The translations under genes and the position numbers were made by a program. This document shows positions 26,309 to 34,573 of a stretch of 64,000 nt of DNA, one piece after another; position 1 is the first letter of the stretch, and every line of letters begins with the position of its first letter. This stretch comes from an uncultured Flavobacteriales bacterium (GTDB lineage Bacteria > Bacteroidota > Bacteroidia > Flavobacteriales_G > Salibacteraceae). The notes below the pieces were generated by a model. It was given only the letters and a program-made list of their open reading frames with translations, was not told where the DNA came from and ran no database searches. The stretch covers positions 62,001-126,000 of the forward strand of contig CALSRO010000002.1 of NCBI GenBank assembly GCA_943788775.1. The letters are read 5' to 3'.

Positions 26309-27274
26309 CTACCACCAACTTCTATAGTTATAGGTAACGTTTTTAGGTTGATTCTTACCATATGCAACGCCAATTTCTTTTGCAGCATTAATAGTCACCT
26401 TTCTTAAATCAACATTGTCTTGTTGTTCTTTTAGTTTGAAATCCCACTCTCTTTGGTCAAGTTCTTTTATTCTCTTTGCGATTTCTGCTGTTAAACTCTG
26501 TGAATCTGAAAAGCACTTAGAGTTAGGATCTATTTGACCAAGAAACTGACTTGCCTTTTGTGCAGAATACGAATCCTGACTTTCATTCCATGCATTTCTA
26601 GCATCTGCAAGTAGTTTAGTACATTCATAATCTATTTGCTTTTGATAAATTGGTGCTACTGCATCCATAGCTTTGTCATAACATTCCTTACAAACTTCAG
26701 GGATTCCAACGAGTTTATATATTGCAGCATCAAATTCATTTCTTGAAACAAGCATTTCAGCTTCCTTTAATATAAAATCACATTGAGAATTATAAAACTC
26801 AATTATTTTGTTTTTTCCTTCCTCAATAAAGGATTGAAAAACAGGGTCACTAGACTTTATATTTTTCAAAGCAGCTTTATAAGCTTTAGTTTCAGTCTCT
26901 CCAACTCCTTTTAATGTTTTGGAAGTAGATGCAAATAATTTTCCATCTACACCATCCCCAATGAAGAAAGTTACCTCTAAAGTATAGGCATGCATTGGTG
27001 GAGCTGTCGAAGTAATATCCTTGGTTACAACTTGCGCATTAGCAGTGATTATAAATCTTTCATTCATAGCAGATCCGCCCATTCCATATTTAGAAGTTAT
27101 TTGGTTCAGCTTGTTTTTAAGAAAAGATTGAGAAGCTGGATTTAATCCATCAATACTGTTTGAAACAACAGAGGCTAAAGCTATTCTCCCTGCATCATTG
27201 GTTTTGCCTTGATTGTTCTGTGAAAATGCACTAAAACTAAAAAACAAGGCTAATATATAAATTGTTATTTTCAT
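26309..27274 (-). CDS. Exported protein of unknown function, 321 aa
   Basis: A signal peptide (ITIYILALFFSFSAFSQ) is followed by a domain with alternating strands (FIITANAQVVTKDI, AYTLEVTFFIGDG) and a helical C-terminal half containing paired Cys (VCKECYDKA, ECTKLL, SKCFSD) spaced like TPR-type helices, ending in an aromatic tail. The early part, asking about effects of all arguments from a shared set, resembles LPP20/curli-assembly-type envelope domains, but this is vague. It is the last gene of a reverse-strand cluster of five exported proteins (30630 to 26309), and starts 12 bases after its neighbour. The gene is intact, unlike three of the others. Confidence 0.7.
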   Translation of the reverse strand: MKITIYILALFFSFSAFSQNNQGKTNDAGRIALASVVSNSIDGLNPASQSFLKNKLNQITSKYGMGGSAMNERFIITANAQVVTKDITSTAPPMHAYTLEVTFFIGDGVDGKLFASTSKTLKGVGETETKAYKAALKNIKSSDPVFQSFIEEGKNKIIEFYNSQCDFILKEAEMLVSRNEFDAAIYKLVGIPEVCKECYDKAMDAVAPIYQKQIDYECTKLLADARNAWNESQDSYSAQKASQFLGQIDPNSKCFSDSQSLTAEIAKRIKELDQREWDFKLKEQQDNVDLRKVTINAAKEIGVAYGKNQPKNVTYNYRSWW

Positions 27275-27286
27275 ATCGTGTCTATT

Positions 27287-28243
27287 TTATTTCCCACCTA
27301 TAACTAATTGTGCCTGCCCGAGCCCTTTCATCATTAATTTAGCTTCAATTTGATAGGTGTTCTTTAAATACTTCTTTAACCCATTAGCCCATCCTCTTGC
27401 ATCAAGAGCTCTTTGTTGACCATTTCTCTCATAATATAAAGGTATTCTTACTTGTTCAAACAACATCATATTTGCTGTTGCTGTTGTTGTAGAAAACCTA
27501 TTATTCACAGTGTTACTTCCTATCCAATCTTCGATCAAAATTCCTAGTTCATCATCTCCAAATTCATCAGTTTCTAAATCATAATCCCATGTATCCCATG
27601 TCATAATTCTTAGAACTATTTCACGACCATTAGCAAACATATCATCGAAATGATTTTGAAGTTGAACATTGAAGTTGTCAAGATGCGATAAAACTGCCTC
27701 TTCTAATAGTACAGGCAGCTCAGCGGTAAATGACGGTTCTCCTGTGCCTGAAGCACCTGCAATTTGCTTATCAGTATAAGCATCTAAGCCTTGCAGATTA
27801 AATGTAATAGATTTTTTAGGTCCAACAGTATTTACACTCCAAGTCATTTGAAGCCATATATCTGCTTTAGCAACCTTCTTTAATTTATCAATCGGGCTCT
27901 CATTTAATTCTCCACCTTCTTTACTAGTAAGCATTGCATCTTCAGCAGCATCACTTTCTAAAGACTTAAGAGTTGACTCAAGGTTTTTAAGCGGAAAACC
28001 TCTGTCAGCCATTAACTCATTTATTTTACTAATAACTAACAGCAAATCGGAATTCTCTTGAAGTGCTTTTTTGTAATCTGGAACTTTTGTTACTTTTCCC
28101 TCATTATCAAATTCCATCATAAAACCATTCGAATTACACCAATTATCACTTGGTACAATCATTATTGTTGGTTTTTTTGCTTGCCCAAAAACTGTTGATG
28201 CCGTTAGAAAAACAGCAAATATTCCTAATATAATTTTTTTCAT
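27287..28243 (-). CDS. Exported DUF6175-like protein, 318 aa
   Basis: The leader (KKIILGIFAVFLTASTVFGQ) is followed by KKPTIMIVPSDNWC, a phrase I associate with the Bacteroidota DUF6175 family, and then by ADRGFPLKNLESTLKSL and KADIWLQMTWSV segments. The fold is probably mixed alpha/beta, like periplasmic lipoproteins that assemble with other envelope partners. No function is known to me. It is intact and lies eight bases downstream of a frameshifted relative of the 29-kb gene. The whole cluster may encode one envelope complex. Confidence 0.68.
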   Translation of the reverse strand: MKKIILGIFAVFLTASTVFGQAKKPTIMIVPSDNWCNSNGFMMEFDNEGKVTKVPDYKKALQENSDLLLVISKINELMADRGFPLKNLESTLKSLESDAAEDAMLTSKEGGELNESPIDKLKKVAKADIWLQMTWSVNTVGPKKSITFNLQGLDAYTDKQIAGASGTGEPSFTAELPVLLEEAVLSHLDNFNVQLQNHFDDMFANGREIVLRIMTWDTWDYDLETDEFGDDELGILIEDWIGSNTVNNRFSTTTATANMMLFEQVRIPLYYERNGQQRALDARGWANGLKKYLKNTYQIEAKLMMKGLGQAQLVIGGK

Positions 28244-28250
28244 AATATTA

Positions 28251-28728
28251 TTACTTTAATATTCCATCATTTTTTAATTGAGTTTTTAATTGAGATCTTA
28301 AAATTCTAAGAACCACACCGTGGGTTACACCCTCTCTAGATTTAAGTCGGTCTCTTTTGAACTTTTGACCAATTCGCTCGTCTTTTAAGCTTACGAAAAC
28401 TTTGTATTTTCCATCATCAGCAAAAAAAGAATTAAAATAGTCTTCATATTTTTCACGAGCATTTACTTCAACAATCAAAGGTCTTACCCTGACATTCTTG
28501 TTTTCCTTCAGTTATGCCAGAAAAAATAACATCTTTTACAGTATTCTTCTTTGCTTGTTCAATAGCATCAAATCTGTTTCTTCCTGTACCCCAAGCTTTA
28601 ACAGTTTGAGAACCATCTTGCTCGACTCCGAAACATTCTGTTTTAAAAGTGTAATTACCCGCAATTTTTGTTGTTGAACAACTAAAAAGGAGAGTGAGAG
28701 TTGTTAATACAAAAATTATCTTTTTCAT
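28251..28728 (-). pseudogene. Lipoprotein gene broken by one frameshift
   Basis: The first part (86 codons from 28728) has a leader with lipobox LLFSC and the phrase RFDAIEQAKKNTVKDVIFSGI; it stops soon after QECQGK. One base out of frame, the sequence continues PLIVEVNAREKYEDYFNSFF and ends GILK at 28251. The join around 28478-28490 reads naturally as QGKPLIVE, matching QGQKPLASN in the neighbouring paralogue, so a single extra base broke a gene of about 158 codons. Family shared with 28740-29274; function unknown. Confidence 0.75.
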
Positions 28729-28739
28729 AATTATTCTAC

Positions 28740-29274
28740 TTAAAATCCGCTACTTAGCCCTTTAATAATACCGGCTTCTTCCAAATCCTTTCTCAAGCCT
28801 GCTACATTAACAGACACTACCACACCAATCTTGTACTCTTTTTTGCTAATTTTAATTCTATCGCCAGGTGCAATTGCTCCATTATTTGCTAAGAATACAT
28901 ATTTCTGAAACTTCCCCCCATCTTTAAAAAAATTCTTTAAAGAATTCCTCTTTCTCCTGTTCAAGGTTTGGATTACTAGCTAGCGGTTTTTGCCCCTGAA
29001 TTCTTCCATTGTTAGGGAAGCCTTTAAAAATTATTGCGTGTACTGCATTTTTCTTTGCTTGCTCTATTGCTGTTTCTTGATTCTTAGAATATGTCCATAC
29101 CTTAATCTGATAAGTGCCTTGAGTACCAGTACCTTCAGCTTCCACTTCATAACGCCACTCATTTGTTTCGTTATCAGCTTTTTTTTGACCTTTTTGAGCA
29201 TAGGTTTTCTCAGTAAAAAATACTGAGAAAACCATTAATAAAATTACTCCAAACTTTATGTTTAAATAATTCAT
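28740..29274 (-). pseudogene. Exported protein gene broken by one frameshift
   Basis: The first part (116 codons from 29274) has a signal peptide ending TEKTYAQ, the phrase TAIEQAKKNAVHAIIFKG and stops after EEFFKEFF. In the next frame the sequence continues KDGGKFQKYVFLANNG and ends GIIKGLSSGF at 28740. The shift coincides with a run of seven A (28926-28932 on the forward strand; T7 in the gene); six would restore a single ~178-codon frame. A homopolymer slip, biological or technical, explains this. It is a paralogue of the next gene and both belong to the same cluster. Confidence 0.8.
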
Positions 29275-29278
29275 CTCT

Positions 29279-30630
29279 CTATTTAATTTGTTTGATTAAC
29301 ATACCTGGTTGGATTTTCTTGGAGCCTTTCAAAGTAGTTCCAATTACGACATTCCCTTCTTCATCTGTTTGCTGTTCTGAAGTTTCGCCTGCATTATAGC
29401 GATTGTCCCAAATAGGGCTTTTTTTGTCAACTTTACATTTTCCAACAGATTTCCAAACTGTTTTACCTTCTTTACTGTCCCATACCATTTCTAGAACTTC
29501 AAACTCTGACTTGGCTTTGACACTTTCCTTTTCACCGATTTGGGCAATAATTGGGTCAACAGAAATGATTGGTACTTTAGGTTTAAATACTTCGTATTTT
29601 TTTTGCAATTCGGCAAATGCATTGTCGACATTCCGAACTAAAGCCAAATCAATTATTTGCTCCTGAGTTCGTTTTTCTCCGATTTTAAAAGTTACCAAAC
29701 TTTGATTGTATTGAACACCAATAAAATTTAATTTAAACAAATCTGAATTATTAAAAGCCGATGGGTTGCTCCAATAATCATTGTAAAATATTGTTTGATG
29801 TTGAATCATTCCAATTTAGTTGGTATAACCAAGTTTTAGACCATAAAGAATAACCCTCTTTTGCTTTCTCGTAAGCAGCATCTGCTGCTTGCATTGCCTT
29901 ATCAATTAGAATTTGTGGCTTTCCAGCCATGCTTTTTGCAATTTCGTCTTTAGCAACATCTCTAACGACACGAGCAACTGGTTCGTTTTCCAAAAACTCA
30001 AGTTTAGTAAATGTGACAAACGTATTTTTTATTAATTCTTCACCGGCATCCCCTAAAGCTGCAACACCCCTAGACTGTCCTTTTTGCGATGCTTGCCTCA
30101 AGTTCCGAAGCATTGTAAAATCCTCTTTCTTGAATAACTGACATGTCAAACTTCCCTGATTTTCCGAGGTTAAACCACGTGGAAACAATTTGGTTAGCTA
30201 ATTTTTTTTCCGCTATTACTTTATCAATTTTTATTTGATATTCTTGCTTTTCTGTTGGTAATACAACAGCAATTGTTTTTTCATTATTAAGATACTTTAA
30301 CGGTTTCATTGCAGAAGTGGCTTTTACAATTTGCAAAGGATTGTTTAATGTATCTTTTAAAAAACCAGCGTTTAATAAATCTTGGTCATTTAATATAATG
30401 TTGTTGCTATTAAATGACTTGGTCTCAATATTGTGCTCATTATACTTGTTTGGAAATGGATAATTAGTCCATGATGATTGAACAGCTTCTTTATTTGGAA
30501 AAGCTTCTGATTCAATTAGTATCATTGAAAGGGAACTTCTTCGATACTTAAACTCTTGATCTTGTGCGTTTGCAACATTTACGCACAAACCCAGGGCAAT
30601 AGCAAATGCTGAGATCGTATGTTTCTTCAT
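29279..30630 (-). pseudogene. Exported protein gene broken by two frameshifts
   Basis: Starting at ATG 30630 the product has a signal peptide (HTISAFAIALGLCVNVANA) and reads EFKYRRSSLSMILIE through IQERGFYNASELEASIAKRT, then meets TAG at 30070-30072. One base out, it goes on SRGVAALGDAGEELIKNTF to QLNWNDSTS, stops at 29778, and one base out again continues TIFYNDYWSNPSAFNNSDLF to the stop at 29279. I recall full-length Bacteroidota proteins in which these three parts are consecutive, so this is one ~450-residue gene with extra bases near 30070-30080 and 29785-29805. It heads the cluster. The upstream in-frame ATG at 30699 adds only a Lys/Ile-rich stretch before the leader and is rejected. Confidence 0.82.
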
Positions 30631-30768
30631 AAGAAAAATTATTTTTATTAAAATTTTTACAAATATTGTGTTTTTTTTTCTTTTGAAACTTTTTGACAAA
30701 AAATTGACTACACAGGCTATTTTAGATTCTTACCTTGTTAAAGAATATTATTTTGTGTCTTGTATATT

Positions 30769-30885
30769 GCAGAGTATGTGCAGAGTATGTGCAGAGTATG
30801 TGCAGAGTATGTGCAGAGTATGTGCAGAGTATGTGCAGAGTATGTGCAGAGTATGTGCAGAGTATGTGCAGAGTATGTGCAGAGT
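30769..30885. repeat. 11-bp tandem repeat array (10 copies plus a partial)
   Basis: The unit GCAGAGTATGT occurs ten times without error, then GCAGAGT. It fills the 389-base gene-free stretch (30631-31019) between the divergent cluster and the 47-aa gene. A few degenerate units (TGCAGAGTGT, AGAGTGTGCAGAGTG) recur at about 30949-30974. The 11-base period is close to one helical turn, so all units face the same side of the DNA. There is no spacer variety, so it is not a CRISPR. Confidence 0.97.
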
Positions 30886-31019
30886 GTTTTTTTCTAAAGC
30901 CACCATTTTTATTGGGTTTCGCAAGCTTTACTTTGGAGAAAAATAAAATGCAGAGTGTAGAGTGTGCAGAGTGTTTTGCATTAATTCTGAAATTTATAGG
31001 CTCAATAAATTGAGTAATT

Positions 31020-31163
31020 ATGATTTCAATAGAAGAATGTCGGAAAATCCTTTGCAAGAAAAAGGGAATTCATTTCACCGATCAGGAACTCCATGATATT
31101 CGTAAGCTATTTTATGAGCTCGCAGAAATTGATGTGGAACATTTTTTCAGAGTTCAAAGATAA
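31020..31163 (+). CDS. Small element-borne protein, 47 aa
   Basis: ATG 31020 opens MISIEECRKILCKKKG, continues FTDQELHDIRKLFYELAEIDV and ends HFFRVQR. I recall similar ~50-residue proteins (an ECRKIL start and an I-R-x-x-x-Y-x-x-A middle) sitting directly before recombinase genes on flavobacterial mobile elements. No recombinase follows here; only ~80 bases remain before the 61-bp repeat. It may be a leftover of the same module whose recombinase tail survives at 22.6 kb. Confidence 0.6.
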   Translation: MISIEECRKILCKKKGIHFTDQELHDIRKLFYELAEIDVEHFFRVQR

Positions 31164-31242
31164 AAAGCATTGGCTAAATCCGACAAGCAGAAATAGCGAT
31201 GTAAGCCTTTTATATAGCTACTCCCACAAGCTTTGCATGGTG

Positions 31243-31303
31243 GAGAATAATATCCACATCCTGCATAATAAAGTTCGATATTTGTCGGTTTCCTTGTACC
31301 AAA
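31243..31303. repeat. 61-bp direct repeat, copy 2
   Basis: Second copy of the repeat at 22582-22642, same orientation, ending GTACcaAAA. It lies immediately left of the hairpin that overlaps the end of waaA and so marks the right border of the accessory region. Confidence 0.7.
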
Positions 31304-31314
31304 AGCCTTCTTAA
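31296..31314. repeat. Right border match (possible att site), waaA end
   Basis: GTACcaAAAGCCTTCTTAA matches the tRNA-Leu border (16851-16869) at 17 of 19 positions; the last 13 bases are identical. Confidence 0.45.
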
Positions 31315-31331
31315 ATCAAGAAGGCTTTTTT
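31301..31331. terminator. Hairpin overlapping the waaA stop codon
   Basis: AAAAGCCTTCTT pairs with AAGAAGGCTTTT around a five-base loop. On the forward strand it is followed by T6; on the reverse strand by TTTT. The waaA stop lies in the loop region and its last residues (KKPS) are encoded by one stem arm. It shares an arm with the tRNA-Leu terminator. Confidence 0.75.
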
Positions 31332-32566
31332 ACTTTTAGACTTTGTCTAACCCAATCGGTGGCATGTATTACCGCACCACGATTACGATCGAAGTATTCT
31401 TCATTCAATGCACTAATAGTTTGCAAAACTTCTTCAGAATTTAAAAGCACATCCAACTGTTTCGAAAAGTCTTGTGCGTTTTTGATTTCAAAACCTGAGC
31501 CTATTCTTTTCAATTGTTGAATTTCATCAAATCTCGCATTGTTTGGCCCAAATAACACTGGAATACCATAAACTGCAGCCTCCAATGTATTATGAACAGA
31601 CTTGCCAAACCCTCCTCCTACATATGCCACATGTGCATATCGATAAAGTTTGGAAAGTACACCGAGCGTATCAACATAAAGTACTCGTTTATTTATAAGA
31701 ATACCTTCCACCATTTCTGACCAAAGCATAAGCTCCTCGCCAAAAATTTCTCTCCAATTCTCCAGTTGACTTTGATCCATTTCATGGGGCGCCACAATCA
31801 CCTTAAGTGAACTAAACTTGGAAAGGGCACTCAATAAAATGTTATCATCACTCGGCCAATTACTACCAATTACAATCACTTGGCTGTCCTCCATAAATCT
31901 TTCTATGCATTTATTAGCATAGGATTCATTTGAGACGGACACCACTCTTTCAAACCGTGTATCACCCGCTACTAATACATTTCCTAACCCGATTTGATTA
32001 AGTCTCGCTTTAGTTTGTTCATTCTGAACTTGAATTTCACTTAGCAACTTTAGCTTGGAACCAAGCGATTTTGCTAACCAACTAAACACAAAATGTTTCT
32101 CAGGAAAATGTGCACAAATCAGTGCCATCGGTATATTCCTTCTACGAATTATCTGAATAAAATTGAACCAAAGTTCATATTTGATAAACACAACCACATC
32201 TGGCTTCATTCTGCTTAAAAACTCCTCAACCAAAGATGGAATATCAGCTGGAATATATGTAATACAATCTGCCAGTTCGTAGTTTTCATGTACTTCAAAA
32301 CCGGATGGAGAATAAAATGTCAGCAGAATTTTTATTTCCGAATTCCCATCTTTTAAAGATTCAATTACTGGACGGGCTTGCTCAAATTCACCAACTGAGG
32401 CACAGTGAAACCAAACAGTCTTACCCTCCAGAAGTGCATCTATTTTTACGCTTCGCCAATGTCTCTGTCCAAGACGCCACTTTCTGGCTTTATCATCCAA
32501 TAAACTGTATGCATATGCAAAAATCAAATAGGTGAAAACAGCGGCTGTATATAGTGCGCTTACCAA
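31316..32566 (-). CDS. waaA: 3-deoxy-D-manno-octulosonic acid (Kdo) transferase
   Basis: This GT30 enzyme transfers Kdo from CMP-Kdo to lipid A precursor at the inner face of the inner membrane. The 416-residue protein has an N-terminal membrane anchor (ALYTAAVFTYLIFAYAYSL), the VWFHCASVGEFEQARP segment with the catalytic Glu, KYELWFNFI, and the C-terminal nucleotide-binding phrases VGGGFGKSVHNTLEAAVYG and PVLFGPNNARF. The length is normal. It is preceded by an outer-membrane barrel gene with one base between them, so the two are cotranscribed. Its 3' end is the right edge of the accessory insertion. Confidence 0.95.
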   Translation of the reverse strand: MVSALYTAAVFTYLIFAYAYSLLDDKARKWRLGQRHWRSVKIDALLEGKTVWFHCASVGEFEQARPVIESLKDGNSEIKILLTFYSPSGFEVHENYELADCITYIPADIPSLVEEFLSRMKPDVVVFIKYELWFNFIQIIRRRNIPMALICAHFPEKHFVFSWLAKSLGSKLKLLSEIQVQNEQTKARLNQIGLGNVLVAGDTRFERVVSVSNESYANKCIERFMEDSQVIVIGSNWPSDDNILLSALSKFSSLKVIVAPHEMDQSQLENWREIFGEELMLWSEMVEGILINKRVLYVDTLGVLSKLYRYAHVAYVGGGFGKSVHNTLEAAVYGIPVLFGPNNARFDEIQQLKRIGSGFEIKNAQDFSKQLDVLLNSEEVLQTISALNEEYFDRNRGAVIHATDWVRQSLKVKKPS

Positions 32567-32567
32567 T

Positions 32568-33323
32568 TTAGTAAAAGTAAAAATCCTGTGGTTGTCGCTT
32601 GTAAACAGGGAAATACCAGCGAAAAACTACGTTCCCAAACAAATCTAACCGCTGATTATTCTCCGGTTTTCCTGTATCGAAATTTACTGTTCTTCTATTT
32701 TGGGTAATCCCTTCATAAAACTCCACACCGATATAATAATTAATCAATTTATAATCACTAAAATGGCTATATCCAATGGCCTGTGTCACCATAATTCCAT
32801 TCGAAAGGCGATCATATCCTTTGAGGTAATCACCCAATAGTTGTGGCGCTTTCTGAGATGCTTCGGTGATTTTTATTTTATGTTGTAAAAAACCCGCTCC
32901 TATATTCACATGAAGGCCAGAATTTACATTCGCGTTACCAATCCTAAATATTCTGCCAACTCGCCCATAAATTAGAAATCCACGTTCACTTAAAAAAACG
33001 TCAACTGGCTCGCCTTCGCGACTTATCACATAGTTCTGACTCGTCATGATTGGTTTCAGAATTGTATCTTCTTTGACTCGATTTCCAAAAAGGAAACCGT
33101 AGTTGACATCAAAAGTGAAATTCGATTTTGTTTTCCACATCAATTGACCTCCAACAAGACCTCCATATCCAAAACGCTTGGCCAAATCTGCGAATGGATA
33201 CTGAAATCCAATATTGGCTCCAAGCGAAACAAACGATAAAGTCGAGTCTCGCACATTTCTTTGGGCCATTGATTGACCGTAAAGAGCGACTAAGACTAAG
33301 ACTAGAAAGAACCATTTCTTCAT
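32568..33323 (-). CDS. Outer-membrane beta-barrel protein, unknown role
   Basis: The leader (KKWFFLVLVLVALYGQSMA) is followed by alternating hydrophobic-polar strands with Gly/Tyr-rich turns (GYGGLVGGQLMWKT, FDVNYGFLFGNRV, YYIGVEFYEG) and an aromatic C-terminal residue after DFYFY, as in outer-membrane barrels. The 251-residue length would give about eight to ten strands. The spacing to waaA is one base, so it may take part in envelope maintenance, but there is no direct evidence for a transport function. Confidence 0.78.
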   Translation of the reverse strand: MKKWFFLVLVLVALYGQSMAQRNVRDSTLSFVSLGANIGFQYPFADLAKRFGYGGLVGGQLMWKTKSNFTFDVNYGFLFGNRVKEDTILKPIMTSQNYVISREGEPVDVFLSERGFLIYGRVGRIFRIGNANVNSGLHVNIGAGFLQHKIKITEASQKAPQLLGDYLKGYDRLSNGIMVTQAIGYSHFSDYKLINYYIGVEFYEGITQNRRTVNFDTGKPENNQRLDLFGNVVFRWYFPVYKRQPQDFYFY

Positions 33324-33417
33324 GCTACGAATTTATAAAAGCCGAGCCGCTAAAATCCGTGTAATTATCAAAGGTCAGGAATCACTTATTGTACGGCAGA
33401 ACACAATCATAAAAAGA

Positions 33418-33425
33418 TATCTTTG
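33418..33425 (+). promoter_or_regulatory. Candidate -7 promoter box of the sugar-nucleotide operon
   Basis: TATCTTTG fits the Bacteroidota -7 consensus TAnnTTTG exactly, 20 bases before the aminotransferase ATG. A TATTG at 33387-33391 is a possible -33 element but the spacing is a few bases too long. Confidence 0.5.
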
Positions 33426-33445
33426 CGCCTTATTTTTTTCTACGG

Positions 33446-34573
33446 ATGAAGCCCATTCAATTAGTCGATTTACACACTCAATATCTTCACATAAAAGAAG
33501 AAATAGACCATGCAATCTTGGACGTGGTCGACAGCACTATGTTCATTGGCGGTGTGCACGTTAAAGAGCTCAGTTCTGAGCTTGAAAAATATCTTGACAT
33601 TAAGCATGTGATTCCTTGTGCGAATGGCACAGATGCTCTTCAGATTGCATTGATGGCATTGGGGTGTAAGCCAGGTGACGAGATACTTACACCTAGCTTT
33701 ACATATATAGCCACGTGTGAAGTTATCGCACTACTCGGTTTAAAACCAGTTTTTGTTGAGGTAGATCCAAACTTCTTTACGATCGACATTGATGATGCTC
33801 GAAAAAAAATAACAAGTAAGACCAAAGCCATCGTTCCGGTTCATTTATATGGACAATGCGCAAACATGGATATGGTAATGTCGCTTGCGGATGAAACGGG
33901 AATTAAAGTAGTAGAGGATACAGCTCAAGCCATTGGTGCTCATCATACTGGAATTAATGGCAAAAAATCGGCTGGAGGCATTGGTGATATAGGCACCACC
34001 TCATTTTTCCCCTCTAAAAACCTCGGATGCTATGGAGATGGAGGAGCCATTTTCACAAATAGTGATGAGCTCGCTGAATCTATCAGGCGTATCGCAAATC
34101 ATGGTCAAACAAAGCGCTATTATCATGATTATATTGGGGTAAATTCTAGATTAGATAATATTCAAGCTGCCGTACTTCGAATTAAGCTTAAACATCTGGA
34201 TGAATATGCATCGAATAGGCAGAATGTTGCTACGTATTACAATGATCAATTCGCTGACATTCCACAACTAGAAACACCTTCTGTTGCTCCATGGAGCACG
34301 CATGTATATCATCAATATACATTGAAGCTAAACGATATTGATAGAACCCAATTGCAGGAGCACCTCGATAAAGCAGGGATTCCATCAAACATTTATTACC
34401 CAGTTCCAGCACATCGACAAAAAGGATACTTGCAATACTCCGAATCGCAGCCTAAAATGATCATCACAGATGATTTATCAGCAAGAGTTTTGTCATTGCC
34501 GATCCATACAGAAATGGAGATTGAGCAGCTTGAACATATAACGAACACCTTAAAAGATTATATTCAAAAATGA
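33446..34573 (+). CDS. DegT/DnrJ/EryC1-type sugar aminotransferase
   Basis: A PLP enzyme that aminates a 3-keto or 4-keto nucleotide sugar. CANGTDALQIALMA binds the cofactor phosphate, VEDTAQAIGAHH carries the Asp that contacts the pyridine nitrogen, and FFPSKNLGCYGDGG carries the Lys that forms the internal aldimine. The closest setting is WbpE/WlbC, which aminates UDP-3-keto-GlcNAcA, because an N-acetyltransferase of the WbpD/WlbB type and a UDP-HexNAc dehydrogenase lie in the same operon. The stop overlaps the next ATG by four bases (ATGA). Assignment to the exact substrate is inference. Confidence 0.88.
   Translation: MKPIQLVDLHTQYLHIKEEIDHAILDVVDSTMFIGGVHVKELSSELEKYLDIKHVIPCANGTDALQIALMALGCKPGDEILTPSFTYIATCEVIALLGLKPVFVEVDPNFFTIDIDDARKKITSKTKAIVPVHLYGQCANMDMVMSLADETGIKVVEDTAQAIGAHHTGINGKKSAGGIGDIGTTSFFPSKNLGCYGDGGAIFTNSDELAESIRRIANHGQTKRYYHDYIGVNSRLDNIQAAVLRIKLKHLDEYASNRQNVATYYNDQFADIPQLETPSVAPWSTHVYHQYTLKLNDIDRTQLQEHLDKAGIPSNIYYPVPAHRQKGYLQYSESQPKMIITDDLSARVLSLPIHTEMEIEQLEHITNTLKDYIQK

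Noticed and set aside
28251..30630. Programmed ribosomal frameshifting in the exported-protein cluster
   Set aside because: Shifts lie at non-homologous places in the paralogues, two of them lack a slippery heptamer, and one gene would need two events. Decay or sequence error is simpler.
30769..30885. CRISPR array
   Set aside because: Units are 11 bases with no spacers and no cas genes nearby.
30668..31057. Cys-rich frames across the 11-bp repeats on both strands
   Set aside because: An 11-base unit cycles through all three frames, so every frame stays open by repetition. The products are periodic artefacts without a plausible leader or domain.
31093..31314. A 73-codon forward frame ending at the waaA hairpin
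   Set aside because: It overlaps the better 47-aa gene in another frame, then the direct repeat and the terminator. Composition is not protein-like in its first half.
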